DNA of 64,000 bases from Oryzomicrobium sp. (GCF_021287045.1 NZ_JAJTBG010000010.1:62001-126000), one strand, 5' to 3'. Positions 38,970-49,430 are shown, numbered from the stretch's first letter. Numbers and translations are program-made. The notes: a model not told the origin generated them from the sequence alone.

Positions 38970-41305
38970 CCATGCCATACGAGAAGCAGCCGGCAGCTCC
39001 GACGGAACGACAAGAAAACCGACAGGGAGAGGTGCACCACGCCATGGATGCACAGGACGATACGCTGGACATCATCGAAGACGAAACACCCGTAGCGGGA
39101 CAGGAAACCGGCCGACAGGAGGCCTGGAAGATCCTGGTGGTGGACGACGACCCGGAAGTCCACCACGCCACCCTCTTCGCCCTGGAAGACACCCAGCTGC
39201 TCGGCCGCCCCCTGGCCTTCCGCCACGCCTACTCGGCGGAAGAAACCGAAGCTCTGCTGCGCACCGAACCCGACGTGGCGGTGATCCTGCTCGACGTGGT
39301 GATGGAAAATGAACAGGCCGGCCTCAACCTGGTTCGCCTGATCCGCCAGGACCTGGGGCTCCACGACGTGCGCATCGTGCTGCGCACCGGCCAGCCGGGC
39401 TACGCCCCGGAACTGTCGGTGATCCGCGACTACGACATCAACGACTACAAGACCAAGTCCGAGCTCACCCGCACCCGGCTGGTCACCACCCTGACCACGG
39501 CGCTGCGCTCCTACGAGCAGATCCGCACCATCAGCGCCAGCCGCCGCGGCCTGGACCTGATCGTCCGCTCCGCCGCCGACCTGTTCGCCCGGCGGGTGCT
39601 CAAGGGCTTCGCCGAAGGCGTGCTGACCCAGATCGCCGCCCTCCTCGGCCTACGCCCCGAGGGCCTGCTGTGCGCCCAGCACGAACCCTGCGCAAGCAAC
39701 GCCGCCCCCGCCGTGCCGGACGACGAACTGATCATCGTCGCTGCCGCCGGCCGCTACGCGCCGTGCATCGACGCCCCTCTGGACAGCCTCCACGACGGCC
39801 ACATCGTCGCCCTGATCCGCCGTGCCCTGAACGAGCGCTGCCACCAGTTCGGCGAGGACTACACCGCCCTGTTCTTCCCCTGCCCCCACGGCCGGGACGC
39901 GGCGGTGTTCCTGGAAACCGGCGTGGCCCTGTCGGAAACCGACCGTACCCTGCTCGAAGTGTTCTGCGTGAACATCGCCGTGGGCCTGGAAAATGTCGGC
40001 CTGTTCAACGACCTCAACTTCTACGCCTACGCCGACCCCCTGACCCGGCTGCCCAACCGGGTGGCCTTCGTCCAGGCCATCGACGACGCCCTGCGCGAGC
40101 AGCACGACGACCGCCAGTCCCGTTCGGTGGTACTGCTCGACATCGACGGTTTTTCCGAGATCAACGACGCCCTGGGCCATCAGCAGGGCGACCAGCTGCT
40201 GCTGGCGGTGGCCCAGCGCCTGGCCAGCCTGCCCGAGCAGGTGACGGTGGCCCGGGTTTCCGGCGACGTATTCGCCCTGCTCGGCCCCAGCGCCCTGCTC
40301 GAACCGGGTCGGACCCTTGAACTGTTCGCCCAGCCCTTCCAGCTCGGCGAGACGCCCTTCCTGGTGTCGTGCACCCTGGGGGTGGCCGACCTGGCCGAAG
40401 CCGGCGGCAGCGGCCTGGAAGCGATCAAGAACACCAACATCGCCCTCAACCGGGCCAAGGCCGAACGGCGCGGCGGCTACCATCTCTACCGCAGCGACAT
40501 GTCCAGCGCCGCCCGGGAACGGCTGCTGCTGCACTCCGACCTGCGGGCCGCCCTGGACCAGCAGGGTCTAGGGCTGTCCCTGCACTTCCAGCCCCAGCTG
40601 TCGATGGTGGACAGCCACCTCACCGGCGCCGAAGCCCTGATCCGCTGGCAGCGCACCGACGGCAGCCGCATCCCGCCGGACCGCTTCATATCCCTGGCCG
40701 AGCGCTCCGGCCTGATCATCCCCCTGGGCAACTGGGTGGTGGACCAGGCCCTGGCCCAGCTGCGCCGCTGGGAGGAGCAGGGCATCCTGCTGCCGCGCAT
40801 GGCCATCAACATCTCCCTGCCCCAGTTGCGCCACCCGGATTTCCTGCCCTTCCTGCGGGATTGCCTGGACCACTACCGCATCGATCCCCAGCGCATCGAG
40901 CTGGAAATCACCGAGAGCGTGGCCATGCAGGAAGTGGACCTGGCCCGGGAAGCCCTGGCCCGCTGCAAGAACCGGGGCCTGTGCATCGCCCTGGACGATT
41001 TCGGCACCGGCTTCTCGTCCCTGGCCCACCTGCACCGCCTGCCCCTGGACCGGCTTAAGATCGACCGTTCCTTCGTGGGCGACCTGGCCGCCCCGCAGCA
41101 ACAGGAAAGCGCCGGCAGCTCGATCGCCGAAATGATCGTGCGCCTGGGCCATACCCTTTCCCTGGCGGTCATCGCCGAGGGGGTGGAAACGCCGGAACAG
41201 CAGACCTGCCTGCAAAACCTGGGCTGCGACGAGGCCCAGGGCTACCTCTACGGCCGCCCCATGCCCGAGAACGAGTTCGTCGCCTGGGTCGCCGCCCGGC
41301 GCTGA
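38966..41305 (+). CDS. Response regulator with DUF3369, degenerate GGDEF and EAL domains
   Basis: 779-residue regulator coupled to the kinase upstream. Domain order: receiver (about 54-180; acidic pocket VVDDDPEV, phosphoacceptor Asp in AVILLDVVMENE), DUF3369 (about 190-340), GGDEF-fold (about 350-495) whose active-site motif is SGDVF rather than GGDEF, and EAL (about 515-775). EAL residues are intact: AEALIRW, NISLPQL, ELEITES, ALDDFGTGFSSL, LKIDRSF and AEGVETPEQ. The EAL domain is thus predicted to hydrolyse c-di-GMP while the GGDEF domain cannot make it; the degenerate domain might bind GTP. Signal and target are unknown. Confidence 0.9.
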
Positions 41306-41577
41306 TCCCCCGCAGCCCCTTGCCGCCCATCGCGCCGGCAGGGGGCGGGGGCAAGGGCGGCATCCAGAACCCCGCCGCTCGCCCGCGATCTCCCTGGAAA
41401 CCGATACCGGGCCGGCGGAAATTTCCACCGCCGGCCTACCGCCGATTTACGCCCCGGCACCTCGTTTCCGGGACCTCGCCCCACCCCAGCTCCATGTCGC
41501 CGACTTGCCCCGGCGGCGAGTTTTGGCCATAGTGCCGCCTCCATTTTGCATTTGTCTCCCACTCGTTTCCGTCATAC

Positions 41578-43932
41578 ATGCTGCCTGCCATCGAACACCG
41601 CATTGCCGAGGAACTCGGCGTCAAGGCCGCCCAGGTCATCTCCGCCGTCAACCTGCTCGACGAAGGCGCCACCGTGCCCTTCATCGCCCGCTACCGTAAG
41701 GAAGTCACCGGCGGGCTCGACGACACCCAGCTGCGCACGCTGGAAGAGCGCCTGGGCTACCTGCGCGAGCTGGAAGAGCGCCGCACCGCGATCATTGCCT
41801 CCATCGACGAGCAGGGGAAACTGACCCCGGAACTGAAGGCCGAGGTGCTCGCCGCCGAGACCAAGCAGCGCCTCGAAGACCTCTACCTGCCCTACAAGCC
41901 GAAGCGCCGCACCAAGGCCCAGATCGCCCGGGAAGCGGGCCTCCAGCCCCTGGCCGACGCCCTGCTGGCCGACCCGACCCTGACCCCGGACGAGGAAGCC
42001 GCCAAGTACCTCAACGCCGAGGCCGGCGTTGCCGACACCAAGGCGGCGCTCGACGGCGCCCGGCAGATCCTCATGGAGCAGTTCGCCGAGGACGCCGCCC
42101 TGCTCGGCCAGCTGCGCGAATACCTGAACGACCACGGCGTGGTCGTCTCCACCGTAGTGGAGGGCAAGGAGAACGAGGGCGCCAAGTTCCGCGACTACTT
42201 CGACTACTCCGAGCCCATCGCCGCCGTGCCCTCGCACCGGGCCCTGGCCCTGTTCCGCGGCCGCAACGAGGGCGTGCTGCAAGTAGTGCTCAAGCTCGAC
42301 ACCGAGCTGGACGACGAGAAGCCCGCCGCCGGCAACCCCTGCGAGGGCCGTATCGCCCTGCGCTTCAACGTCAAGGACCAGGGCCGCGCCGCCGACAAGT
42401 GGCTGCTCGACACGGTACGCTGGGCCTGGAAGATCAAGATCTTCCTGCACCTGGAACTGGAGCTGATGAACGAGCTGCGCGAACGGGCCGAGGAAGAAGC
42501 CATCCGCGTCTTCGCCCAGAACCTCAAGGACCTGCTGCTCGCCGCCCCGGCCGGCCCCCGCGCCACCCTGGGCCTGGACCCGGGCATCCGCACCGGGGTC
42601 AAGGTCGCCGCCGTGGACGCCACCGGCAAGCTGCTGGAAACCGCCACCATCTACCCCCACGAGCCGCGCCGCGACTGGAACGGCAGCCTGGCCACCCTGG
42701 GCGCCATCTGCCAGCGCTGCAAGATCGAGGTGGTGGCCATCGGCAACGGCACTGCCAGCCGCGAAACCGACAAGCTGGTGGCCGACCTGATGAAGCTGGC
42801 CCCGGAACTCAAGCTGACCAAGATCGTGGTGTCCGAAGCCGGCGCCTCGGTGTATTCCGCCTCCGAATTCGCCGCCCGGGAATTCCCCGATCTGGACGTC
42901 TCCCTGCGCGGCGCCGTGTCCATCGCCCGCCGCCTGCAAGACCCCCTGGCCGAACTGGTCAAGATCGAGCCCAAGTCCATCGGCGTCGGCCAGTACCAGC
43001 ACGACGTGTCGCAAAGCAAGCTGGCCAAGAGCCTGGACGCGGTGGTGGAAGACTGCGTGAACGCCGTGGGCGTGGACGTGAACACCGCCTCGGTGCCCCT
43101 GCTCACCCGCATCTCCGGCCTCAACGCGTCCCTGGCCGCCAACATCGTCTCCTACCGGGACAGCCACGGCGCCTTCAGCGACCGCAAGGCACTGCTGGAA
43201 GTGCCGCGCCTGGGCGACAAAACCTTCGAGCAGGCCGCTGGCTTCCTGCGCATCATGAACGGCGCCAACCCCCTGGATGCCTCGGCGGTGCACCCGGAAG
43301 CCTACCCGGTGGTGGAAAAGATCCTGGCCGACATCAAGCGCGGCATCAAGGACGTGGTGGGCAATTCCCAGGTGGTGAAGGGCCTCTCCCCAACCAAATA
43401 CACCGACGAGAAATTCGGCCTGCCCACGGTCCAGGACATCCTCAAGGAACTGGAAAAACCCGGCCGCGACCCGCGCCCCGAGTTCAAGACCGCCAGCTTC
43501 GCCGACGGCGTGGAAGACCTGAAGGACCTGCGTCCGGGCATGATCCTCGAAGGCGTGGTGACCAACGTGGCCGCCTTCGGCGCCTTCGTGGACATCGGCG
43601 TGCACCAGGACGGCCTGGTGCACGTCTCGGCCCTCTCCAACAAGTTCGTCAAGGACCCACGGGAAGTGGTCAAGGCCGGCGACATCGTCAAGGTGAAGGT
43701 GCTCGAAGTCGACATCCAGCGCCAACGCATCGCCCTGACCATGCGCATGGACGACGAGCTGCCCCGGGAAGGCAAGCGGGATGGGGCCCGCAGCGATGCC
43801 CCCCGTGGAAGCCAGAATCCGCGCGGCTCTCAGGGCAGCCATCGCGGAAACGCCCAAGGGGCGCGGAGTTCCAGCTCAGGCGACCTCGGCGGCTCCGCCA
43901 TGGCCGCCGCCTTCGCCAAGCTCAAGCGCTGA
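41578..43932 (+). CDS. tex: Tex family transcription accessory protein
   Basis: 784-residue cytoplasmic nucleic-acid-binding protein, conserved in bacteria; homologues affect transcription and, in pathogens, virulence. The order is the N-terminal Tex helical domain, a YqgF-like RNase H fold ([22 protein letters not shown]), helix-hairpin-helix segments ([20 protein letters not shown]) and a C-terminal S1 domain ([27 protein letters not shown]). The last 70 residues are a Gly/Ser/Arg-rich tail. It stands alone between a 272-bp gap and a 514-bp gap. Confidence 0.95.
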   Translation: MLPAIEHRIAEELGVKAAQVISAVNLLDEGATVPFIARYRKEVTGGLDDTQLRTLEERLGYLRELEERRTAIIASIDEQGKLTPELKAEVLAAETKQRLEDLYLPYKPKRRTKAQIAREAGLQPLADALLADPTLTPDEEAAKYLNAEAGVADTKAALDGARQILMEQFAEDAALLGQLREYLNDHGVVVSTVVEGKENEGAKFRDYFDYSEPIAAVPSHRALALFRGRNEGVLQVVLKLDTELDDEKPAAGNPCEGRIALRFNVKDQGRAADKWLLDTVRWAWKIKIFLHLELELMNELRERAEEEAIRVFAQNLKDLLLAAPAGPRATLGLDPGIRTGVKVAAVDATGKLLETATIYPHEPRRDWNGSLATLGAICQRCKIEVVAIGNGTASRETDKLVADLMKLAPELKLTKIVVSEAGASVYSASEFAAREFPDLDVSLRGAVSIARRLQDPLAELVKIEPKSIGVGQYQHDVSQSKLAKSLDAVVEDCVNAVGVDVNTASVPLLTRISGLNASLAANIVSYRDSHGAFSDRKALLEVPRLGDKTFEQAAGFLRIMNGANPLDASAVHPEAYPVVEKILADIKRGIKDVVGNSQVVKGLSPTKYTDEKFGLPTVQDILKELEKPGRDPRPEFKTASFADGVEDLKDLRPGMILEGVVTNVAAFGAFVDIGVHQDGLVHVSALSNKFVKDPREVVKAGDIVKVKVLEVDIQRQRIALTMRMDDELPREGKRDGARSDAPRGSQNPRGSQGSHRGNAQGARSSSSGDLGGSAMAAAFAKLKR

Positions 43933-43950
43933 CCCGGCGACGCTCCCACA

Positions 43951-43986
43951 GCCCACGGCCTGGCCCCGCCAGCCCGTGGGCTTTTT
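43951..43986 (+). terminator. tex terminator
   Basis: GCCCACGG (43951-43958) pairs with CCGTGGGC (43974-43981), followed by TTTTT. Confidence 0.8.
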
Positions 43987-44446
43987 CATGGGCACTACAA
44001 ACGCGGCAAAGCGCCCCCCCCCCCGACACCAAGCCCCCCAAGGGGCGCCACGTAACGACTCGGCAAAATCGCTTTTCCTTGGAGAACATCGGAGCCCCCT
44101 TGGTGCCTGGGTAGTTCGCCTGGCTTTTACCGGGCACGCGGCAAGGCCGATAGGTAACGCCCAAGCCCACCCAGCACCAATACTTGAATTTTTTTAATGT
44201 TTTGAGATCAGCGAATCGTCAAACTCAAGAACTGGCGCCGACCTTGTATTTTCAGCCAGCCGAATACATGAATATTTTTAATACATTGCTCAACCAAGGG
44301 TCGCCAAACGCCTCGCCCTTCACCCTGGGGCACAACCAGGGGTAACACATCTCCCACCGCGCCTTCGCCCCATGCCGGCGAACGGCCGCCCTGCTATCAT
44401 CGCCCTCCTTCCCCGGCCCCGCCGGCACCGCACTGCGAGCACCGCC
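43987..44446. other. Long gap after tex with a C11 tract and AT-rich repeats
   Basis: No gene is supported. The region holds an 11-C homopolymer (44014-44024) and, further on, an AT-rich 28-bp direct repeat (44179-44206 and 44263-44290; 21 of 28 identical, 84 bp apart) in DNA that is otherwise near 65% GC. This AT content is unusual for the window and could mark a protein-binding site or the scar of a lost insertion. Confidence 0.5.
44179..44290. repeat. AT-rich imperfect direct repeat
   Basis: Two 28-bp copies (44179-44206, 44263-44290) sharing AATAC-N-TGAAT-N-TTTTTAAT. The centres are 84 bp apart, eight helical turns. Confidence 0.55.
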
Positions 44447-44797
44447 ATGATCAAGGTTTACGGCATCAAAAATTGCGACACCATGAAGAAGGCCATGACC
44501 TGGCTGACTGACCATGGGGTCGATTATGAATTCGTCGATTACAAGAAAGCCGGCGTGGCTGCCGGGCAGCTGCCGGCCTGGGCCGCCAAAGCTGGCTGGG
44601 AAACCCTGCTCAACCGCAAGGGCCTGACCTGGAAGAAGCTGCCGGAAGAGCGCCGCGCCGACGTGGACGAGGCCGCCGCCCTGGCTCTTATGGCCGAACA
44701 GCCGAGCATGATCAAGCGCCCGGTGATCGAGGTCGGCGACCGGCTGGTGGTGGGCTTCGACCCCGAGGTGTTCGCCCGCACCTTCGCCGCCTGCTGA
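44447..44797 (+). CDS. ArsC/Spx family protein (YffB-like)
   Basis: 116-residue thioredoxin-fold protein. Begins MIKVYGIKNCDTMKKAMTWL; the single Cys10 lies where arsenate reductase has its catalytic residue, followed by DHGVDYEFVDYKKAG and KRPVIEVGDRLVVGFDP. The family includes ArsC, Spx and the E. coli YffB of unknown role; resistance motifs (Arg triad) are not obvious, so arsenate reduction is not claimed. hslO follows 21 bp downstream. Confidence 0.88.
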   Translation: MIKVYGIKNCDTMKKAMTWLTDHGVDYEFVDYKKAGVAAGQLPAWAAKAGWETLLNRKGLTWKKLPEERRADVDEAAALALMAEQPSMIKRPVIEVGDRLVVGFDPEVFARTFAAC

Positions 44798-44818
44798 CTT
44801 TTTGACGAGGACGCTCCC

Positions 44819-45742
44819 ATGACCCACGCCTCCCCCTCCGCCGGCGCGCCCCAAGGCAGCGTCGGCCAGCCGGACAGCGACTACGTCGCCCGTTTCATCT
44901 TCGACGACCTGGACATCCGCGGCGCCGTGGTGCGCCTCGGCCCGGTGTGGCAGGCCCTCCAGGCCGGGCGCGGCTACAGCGCCCCGGTGGCGCGCCTGCT
45001 CGGCGAGATCACCCTGGCCACCACCCTGGTCGGTTCCCAGCTGAAGCAGCTGGGACGGCTCACCTTGCAGATGCGCGGCGACGGGCCGGTATCCCTGCTC
45101 ATCGTCGATTGCGACGACCAGCTGCGCCTGAAAGGCATGGCCCGGGCCGGGGAAAACGTTCCCGCCGGCCCGGTGCCGGCCCAGTTGGGCGATGGCCAGA
45201 TTTTGCTCACGTTGGAGCTGGAATCGGCCCGCCAGCCCTACCAGAGCTACGTGCCCCTGGAAGGCGACACCATGGGCGCCGTGTTCGAGCACTTCATCGC
45301 CCAGTCCGACCAGCAGCCCACCCGGCTGTGGCTGGCAGTGAGCGAGGAGTCCTGTGCCCTGCTCTTCCTGCAACGCATGCCCAGCGAGGGCGGCGTGGCC
45401 CGGGAAAGCGTGGATGAAGATGGCTGGGACCGGGTGACCCACCTGGCCTCCACGGTGCGCGACGACGAGCTGCTCGGCCTGGCGCCGGAAGTGCTGCTCG
45501 GCCGCCTGTTCGCCGAGGAGACGGTGCGCCTCTACCCATCCCGGGGGGTCACCTATTACTGCCCCTACAACCGGGGCAAAGTGGCCGACATGCTGCTCGG
45601 CCTGGGCCGCAGCGAGGTGGAATCGGTGCTGGAAAGCCAGGGCGTGGTGGAAATCCACGACGACATCTGCAACCACACCTACCGCTTCACCGCCGAGGAC
45701 GTGGCGGCCTTGTTCGACACCGCCGGCAAGACCCGGCATTGA
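44819..45742 (+). CDS. hslO: Hsp33 redox chaperone with a degenerate zinc centre
   Basis: Hsp33 is a holdase activated when oxidation releases zinc from four C-terminal cysteines (CxC and CxxC). This 307-residue protein matches the family along its length (FIFDDLDIRGAVVRLGPVWQ, GEITLATTLVGSQLKQLGRL, then linker and RLFAEETVRLYPSRGVTYYC). But only Cys248 and Cys284 remain: CxC reads C-P-Y (Tyr250) and CxxC reads D-D-I-C (Asp281). Spacing of the two retained Cys (36) equals that in E. coli (Cys232 to Cys268). The redox switch should therefore be altered or lost, while the folding domain is intact. The same strand precedes it with an ArsC-like gene. Confidence 0.93.
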   Translation: MTHASPSAGAPQGSVGQPDSDYVARFIFDDLDIRGAVVRLGPVWQALQAGRGYSAPVARLLGEITLATTLVGSQLKQLGRLTLQMRGDGPVSLLIVDCDDQLRLKGMARAGENVPAGPVPAQLGDGQILLTLELESARQPYQSYVPLEGDTMGAVFEHFIAQSDQQPTRLWLAVSEESCALLFLQRMPSEGGVARESVDEDGWDRVTHLASTVRDDELLGLAPEVLLGRLFAEETVRLYPSRGVTYYCPYNRGKVADMLLGLGRSEVESVLESQGVVEIHDDICNHTYRFTAEDVAALFDTAGKTRH

Positions 45743-45848
45743 TGCAAACGGCAGCGGGGCGGGGCATCGAACGCCCCGCCCCGCCGCCGTTTACCGCTTT
45801 CGTCAATGGCTCTTGCGGGACCGCTCACGCGGCCCACGGCCGTTGCCC

Positions 45849-46097
45849 CTAGGCGCCGATCGCCAGCAGGCCCACCACCAGGATGACCAGCATCCCGCCG
45901 GCCATCCAGCCGGTGCGGCGGTAGAAGCGGGCCGCTTCCCGCTCGATCTCTTCCAGCTCCCGGAACATGCAGTCGAAGGCCCGCCCCGTTTCCAGGCCGA
46001 GGCGCGATGCCCCCACCCGGGTCAGGAAGTTCTCGACGCATTCCTCGCAGCCTTCCCCCCGCGAGCCCTGATCCGCGCATGTGGTGGTCGCCGTCAT
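45849..46097 (-). CDS. Small Cys-containing tail-anchored protein
   Basis: 82 residues with a GAGGGA ribosome site before the ATG. The N-terminal part has Cys7, Cys17 and Cys20 (GCEECVENF) plus Cys43, a helix ELEEIEREAARFYRR, and a C-terminal membrane helix (WMAGGMLVILVVGLLAIG) with almost no residues after it, as in a tail-anchored protein. No family recognised. Adjacent to a DUF2325 gene on the same strand; function unknown. Confidence 0.65.
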   Translation of the reverse strand: MTATTTCADQGSRGEGCEECVENFLTRVGASRLGLETGRAFDCMFRELEEIEREAARFYRRTGWMAGGMLVILVVGLLAIGA

Positions 46098-46272
46098 GGT
46101 TCCCTCTCCCCGAAACCGCCGGCAGCCCCCTGGCCACCGATACGCGCCTACTCTGGCCCGCCCGTGCTACACAGGCATGACAACCCGGCGGGCGCTCGCA
46201 GAGCGAGCCGGAGCGCCGCCCCCTTTTACTGGCCGCTCGGCCATGGACGCTCACACCCCACGCGGCACCACC

Positions 46273-46533
46273 TCAATGACTGGTCAGCACACCCTTGCGC
46301 CGCACGTAGTCGATCTGGATGGCGTGTTCCCGGGCCAGCTTCTTCATGCGCTTGGCCAGGTTGTGGTTGATGTAGTCGAGCACGATCACCATGTGGTCGA
46401 TCCGGGAGGGAAACGGCCGTGTCAGGTCCGAAGTCTTGCGTCCGGTCCAGTGCACGATGTCGTCGTAGCCCCGAGCCTCCAGGGCGCGACGGGTCGGTTC
46501 GATGTGGTCACCACCAACGATGAGCGCTCGCAT
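46273..46533 (-). CDS. DUF2325 domain protein
   Basis: 86-residue Rossmann-like domain starting MRALIVGGDHIEPTRRALEARGYDDI, with RIDHMVIVLDYINHNLAKRMKKLA and the ending VRRKGVLTSH. The family is widespread in anaerobes and betaproteobacteria, often next to redox, metal or nitrogen-oxide genes; no reaction is known. nnrS lies on the other strand 298 bp beyond its start. Confidence 0.8.
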   Translation of the reverse strand: MRALIVGGDHIEPTRRALEARGYDDIVHWTGRKTSDLTRPFPSRIDHMVIVLDYINHNLAKRMKKLAREHAIQIDYVRRKGVLTSH

Positions 46534-46831
46534 GACGGTTTCGGGCCTCCCAGCCCTGGCCGGTGCCGGCCGAATGAAGACCCGACCGAGTGTAGAGAGG
46601 GACGCTTTATGGCCGAACGAAATTAAACCTTTATAAAAATGCGTTTTCCGATATATGCCAATGAAGCAGATCTGCGCCCCCCGGGAGAGAACCCAGCGGC
46701 TCCGCCGGACAGGGCAAAGCAGCCCGGCCAGCCGAAGCGCCGCCCCGGCAAAAACCCCGGGCAGATCAAAGCAGCGCCGCCCCCGGGCGTGATACATCTG
46801 TGCGCAACGTCACTTTTGCACCGCTACCGCC

Positions 46832-47989
46832 ATGAAGCTTGCTGACCACCCCCTCTGGCTCGTCGGCTTTCGCCCCTTCTTCACTCTCGCCTGCCTGGCC
46901 GGGGTGGTCCTGCCCCTGGTCTGGGCCGTTCTATTCACCGGCGAGTGGCACCACGCCCCGGCCCTGGCCCCGGTGCAATGGCACGCCCACGAGATGTTCT
47001 TCGGCTTCGGCTGGGCGGTGATGGGGGGCTTTCTGCTCACCTCGACCAAGAACTGGGTCAATGTGCGCGGCTACCACGGCGCCCCCCTGATCGCCCTGGT
47101 GGCGGCCTGGCTGGTGGAGCGCTACGCCCTGTGGGCGGGGGCGGACTGGCCCCGGCCCCTCTTCCTGCTGGCCGGCAACCTGTTCCTGCTGGCCATCGTC
47201 GCCATGCTGGCAGCCACCCTGGTGGTACACCGCAAAACCGACTCCTACAAGGACAACGCCATCTTCCTGGTGGTGCTGCCCCTCTTCCTCATCGCCAAAA
47301 ACTTGCTGCTCGACGCCGGCACCTTCGCCCTGGGAGTGACCATGACCCTGGGCCTGTTCCGGATGGCCTTCCTGGTGATGCTGGAGCGGACCGTGACCGC
47401 TTTCATGAAGGGCGCCTTCCAGGTCACCCTGCCCCGCCATGCCGCCCTGGACATGCCGATCAAGGGCCTGGGCCTCGTCCTGGTGGCCGCCGGCTGGCTG
47501 CCGCCGCCGCTGGTGGCGGCCGTCGCCCTGGCCCTGGCGGCCCTGCTGCTGGCGCGCTTCGTCCTCTGGCAGCCGCGGCTGGGGTTGAGCCGGATCGACG
47601 TGGGGGTGATGTACCTGGGTTATCTGGCCATCGTCGCCCAGTTGCTGCTCGAAGCCCTGGCGGTGATCCACCCGGTGGCCTGGGTGGGCACGGTGTCGGT
47701 GCACACCTTCACCTTCGGCGCCATGGGGCTGATCATCCCGGCCATGCTGGTGCGCATCTGCCAGGGCCACACCGGGCGCAAGGTGGTGTTCACCCGGGCC
47801 GACAAGGCGGTGCTGTGGGTGATGATCGCCGGCTTCGTGCTACGCGTGGCGGCGCCCCAGTTCTACCCAGCCGCCTACGGCCACTGGATTCACCTGGCCG
47901 CCCTGTGCTGGGCAGTGGCCTTCGCGGTGCTGGCCTGGCGCTTCGTGCCCCTGCTGTTCCGCCCGCGCATCGACGGGCGAGAGCACTGA
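46832..47989 (+). CDS. nnrS: NnrS family haem/copper membrane protein
   Basis: 385-residue integral membrane protein with about twelve helices; NnrS relieves nitrosative stress and is expressed with denitrification genes. Recognised by MKLADHPLWLVGFRPFF, GEWHHAPALAPVQWHAHEMFFGF and GTVSVHTFTFGAMGLIIPAMLVRICQGHTG-type segment (near residues 288-316), which contain the conserved His residues. No FNR/NnrR palindrome with good match is visible in the 298 bp upstream, and no nir or nor gene is nearby. Confidence 0.88.
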   Translation: MKLADHPLWLVGFRPFFTLACLAGVVLPLVWAVLFTGEWHHAPALAPVQWHAHEMFFGFGWAVMGGFLLTSTKNWVNVRGYHGAPLIALVAAWLVERYALWAGADWPRPLFLLAGNLFLLAIVAMLAATLVVHRKTDSYKDNAIFLVVLPLFLIAKNLLLDAGTFALGVTMTLGLFRMAFLVMLERTVTAFMKGAFQVTLPRHAALDMPIKGLGLVLVAAGWLPPPLVAAVALALAALLLARFVLWQPRLGLSRIDVGVMYLGYLAIVAQLLLEALAVIHPVAWVGTVSVHTFTFGAMGLIIPAMLVRICQGHTGRKVVFTRADKAVLWVMIAGFVLRVAAPQFYPAAYGHWIHLAALCWAVAFAVLAWRFVPLLFRPRIDGREH

Positions 47990-48017
47990 GGGGCCTTCCG
48001 CCCCGCCTCAGCCAGCC

Positions 48018-49430
48018 TTACAGCACCTTGCCCGGGTTCATCAGCCCGGCCGGGTCGATGGCCGCCTTCACCGCCCGCATCAGGTCCAGTTCCACCGCGG
48101 ACTTGTAGCGGCGGATTTCCTCCCGCTTCAACTGCCCCAGGCCGTGCTCGGCGGAGATGGAGCCTTCCAGGGCCACCACCCGGTCGTGCACCAGCCGGTT
48201 GGCCTCGGGCTGGCCGTCGATGAACACGGCGTTGGCCTGGGCCTCGGGCTTGGACAGGTTGTAGTGCAGGTTGCCGTCGCCCAGGTGGCCGAAGGCGACG
48301 ATGCGCACCCCGGGAAAGGTCCGGGTCAGTTCCTCGCCGGCGGCGTCGAGAAAACCCGGGATGGCCGACACCGGCAGGGAGATGTCGTGCTTGATGCTGA
48401 TCCCGTCGATCTTCTGGGCCTCCGAGATGTTCTCGCGCAGAGCCCACAGCTGGCGGGCCTGGTCGCCGCTCTGGGCGATGGCCCCGTCGCTGGCCTCGCC
48501 GGCCTCCAGGGCGGCTTCGAGCAGGGCCTCGACCTCGGCCATCAGGGCCTCTTCGCTGCCGCCGTCGCTGGCTTCCAGGAGCACGTACCAGGGACTGGAT
48601 TCCGCCAGAGGGTCCCGGGTGTTGGGGATGTGGCGCAGCACCAGTTCCAGGCAGACCCGGGACACCAGCTCGAAGGCCGTCACCCGGGCCCCCAGGCGCT
48701 GCTGGGCGCGGGAGAGCAAGCTCACCGCCGCCGCCGGATCGGGCACCGCCAGCCAGGTGGTGACGGCGGCCCGGGGCAAGGGAAAGAGCTTGAGGGCGGC
48801 GGCGGTGATGAAGCCCAGAGTGCCTTCGGCGCCGACGAACAGGTGCTTCAGGTCGTAGCCGGTGTTGTCCTTGCGCAGGGCGCGCAGGCCGTTCCAGATG
48901 CGCCCGTCGGGCAGCACCACCTCCAGGCCCAGGGTCAGCTCCCGGGTGTTGCCGTAGCGCAGCACCTGGACGCCGCCGGCGTTGGTGGACAGGTTGCCGC
49001 CGATCTCGCAGGTGCCTTCCGACGCCAGGGACAGGGGGAACAGGCAGCCCGCCTCCCGGGCCGCCTCCTGGATGCTCGCCAGGGTGCAGCCGGCCTCGGC
49101 CACCAGGGCCAGGTTGGCCGGGTCGATGCGGCGGATGCGGTTCATGCGCGAGAGGTTCACCACCAGGGCGGCGCCGCTGGCATCCGGCGTGGCGCCGCCG
49201 CACAGGCCGGTGTTGCCGCCCTGGGGCACCATGGCCACGCCGTGGGCGGCGCACAGCTTGGCGATGTCGGCGACCTCGCCGGTGGAACCGGGACGCACCA
49301 CGGCCCGGGCAGCGCCGCTGTAGCGGCCGCGCCAGTCGGTCAGGTAGGGCGCCGTGTCGGCCGGGTCGGTGAGCACCTGGCCGGGGCCGACGATGGCCGC
49401 TAGGGCGGCGAGGAAGTCATGGTCGTTCAT
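48018..49430 (-). CDS. FAD-linked D-2-hydroxyacid dehydrogenase (GlcD/Dld type)
   Basis: 470-residue flavoprotein of the FAD/PCMH family. FAD-binding motif PQGGNTGLCGGATPD (about residues 60-74), the CEIGGNLSTNAGG region, then the substrate domain and the C-terminal HGLGQLKREEIRRYKS and MNPGKVL signature. The closest styles are D-lactate, glycolate (GlcD) or D-2-hydroxyglutarate dehydrogenase; substrate cannot be decided from sequence. The first base of its start codon overlaps the stop of the patatin gene (four-base overlap). Confidence 0.88.
   Translation of the reverse strand: MNDHDFLAALAAIVGPGQVLTDPADTAPYLTDWRGRYSGAARAVVRPGSTGEVADIAKLCAAHGVAMVPQGGNTGLCGGATPDASGAALVVNLSRMNRIRRIDPANLALVAEAGCTLASIQEAAREAGCLFPLSLASEGTCEIGGNLSTNAGGVQVLRYGNTRELTLGLEVVLPDGRIWNGLRALRKDNTGYDLKHLFVGAEGTLGFITAAALKLFPLPRAAVTTWLAVPDPAAAVSLLSRAQQRLGARVTAFELVSRVCLELVLRHIPNTRDPLAESSPWYVLLEASDGGSEEALMAEVEALLEAALEAGEASDGAIAQSGDQARQLWALRENISEAQKIDGISIKHDISLPVSAIPGFLDAAGEELTRTFPGVRIVAFGHLGDGNLHYNLSKPEAQANAVFIDGQPEANRLVHDRVVALEGSISAEHGLGQLKREEIRRYKSAVELDLMRAVKAAIDPAGLMNPGKVL

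Noticed and set aside
41572-43857. 761-codon antisense frame across tex
   Set aside because: Codon-bias artefact opposite the conserved Tex protein.
43922-44170. Minus-strand frame spanning the C11 tract
   Set aside because: Its product has no recognisable features and overlaps the tex terminator.
46534-46831. FNR/NnrR box before nnrS
   Set aside because: No TTGAT-N4-ATCAA-type palindrome is visible in the 298 bp.
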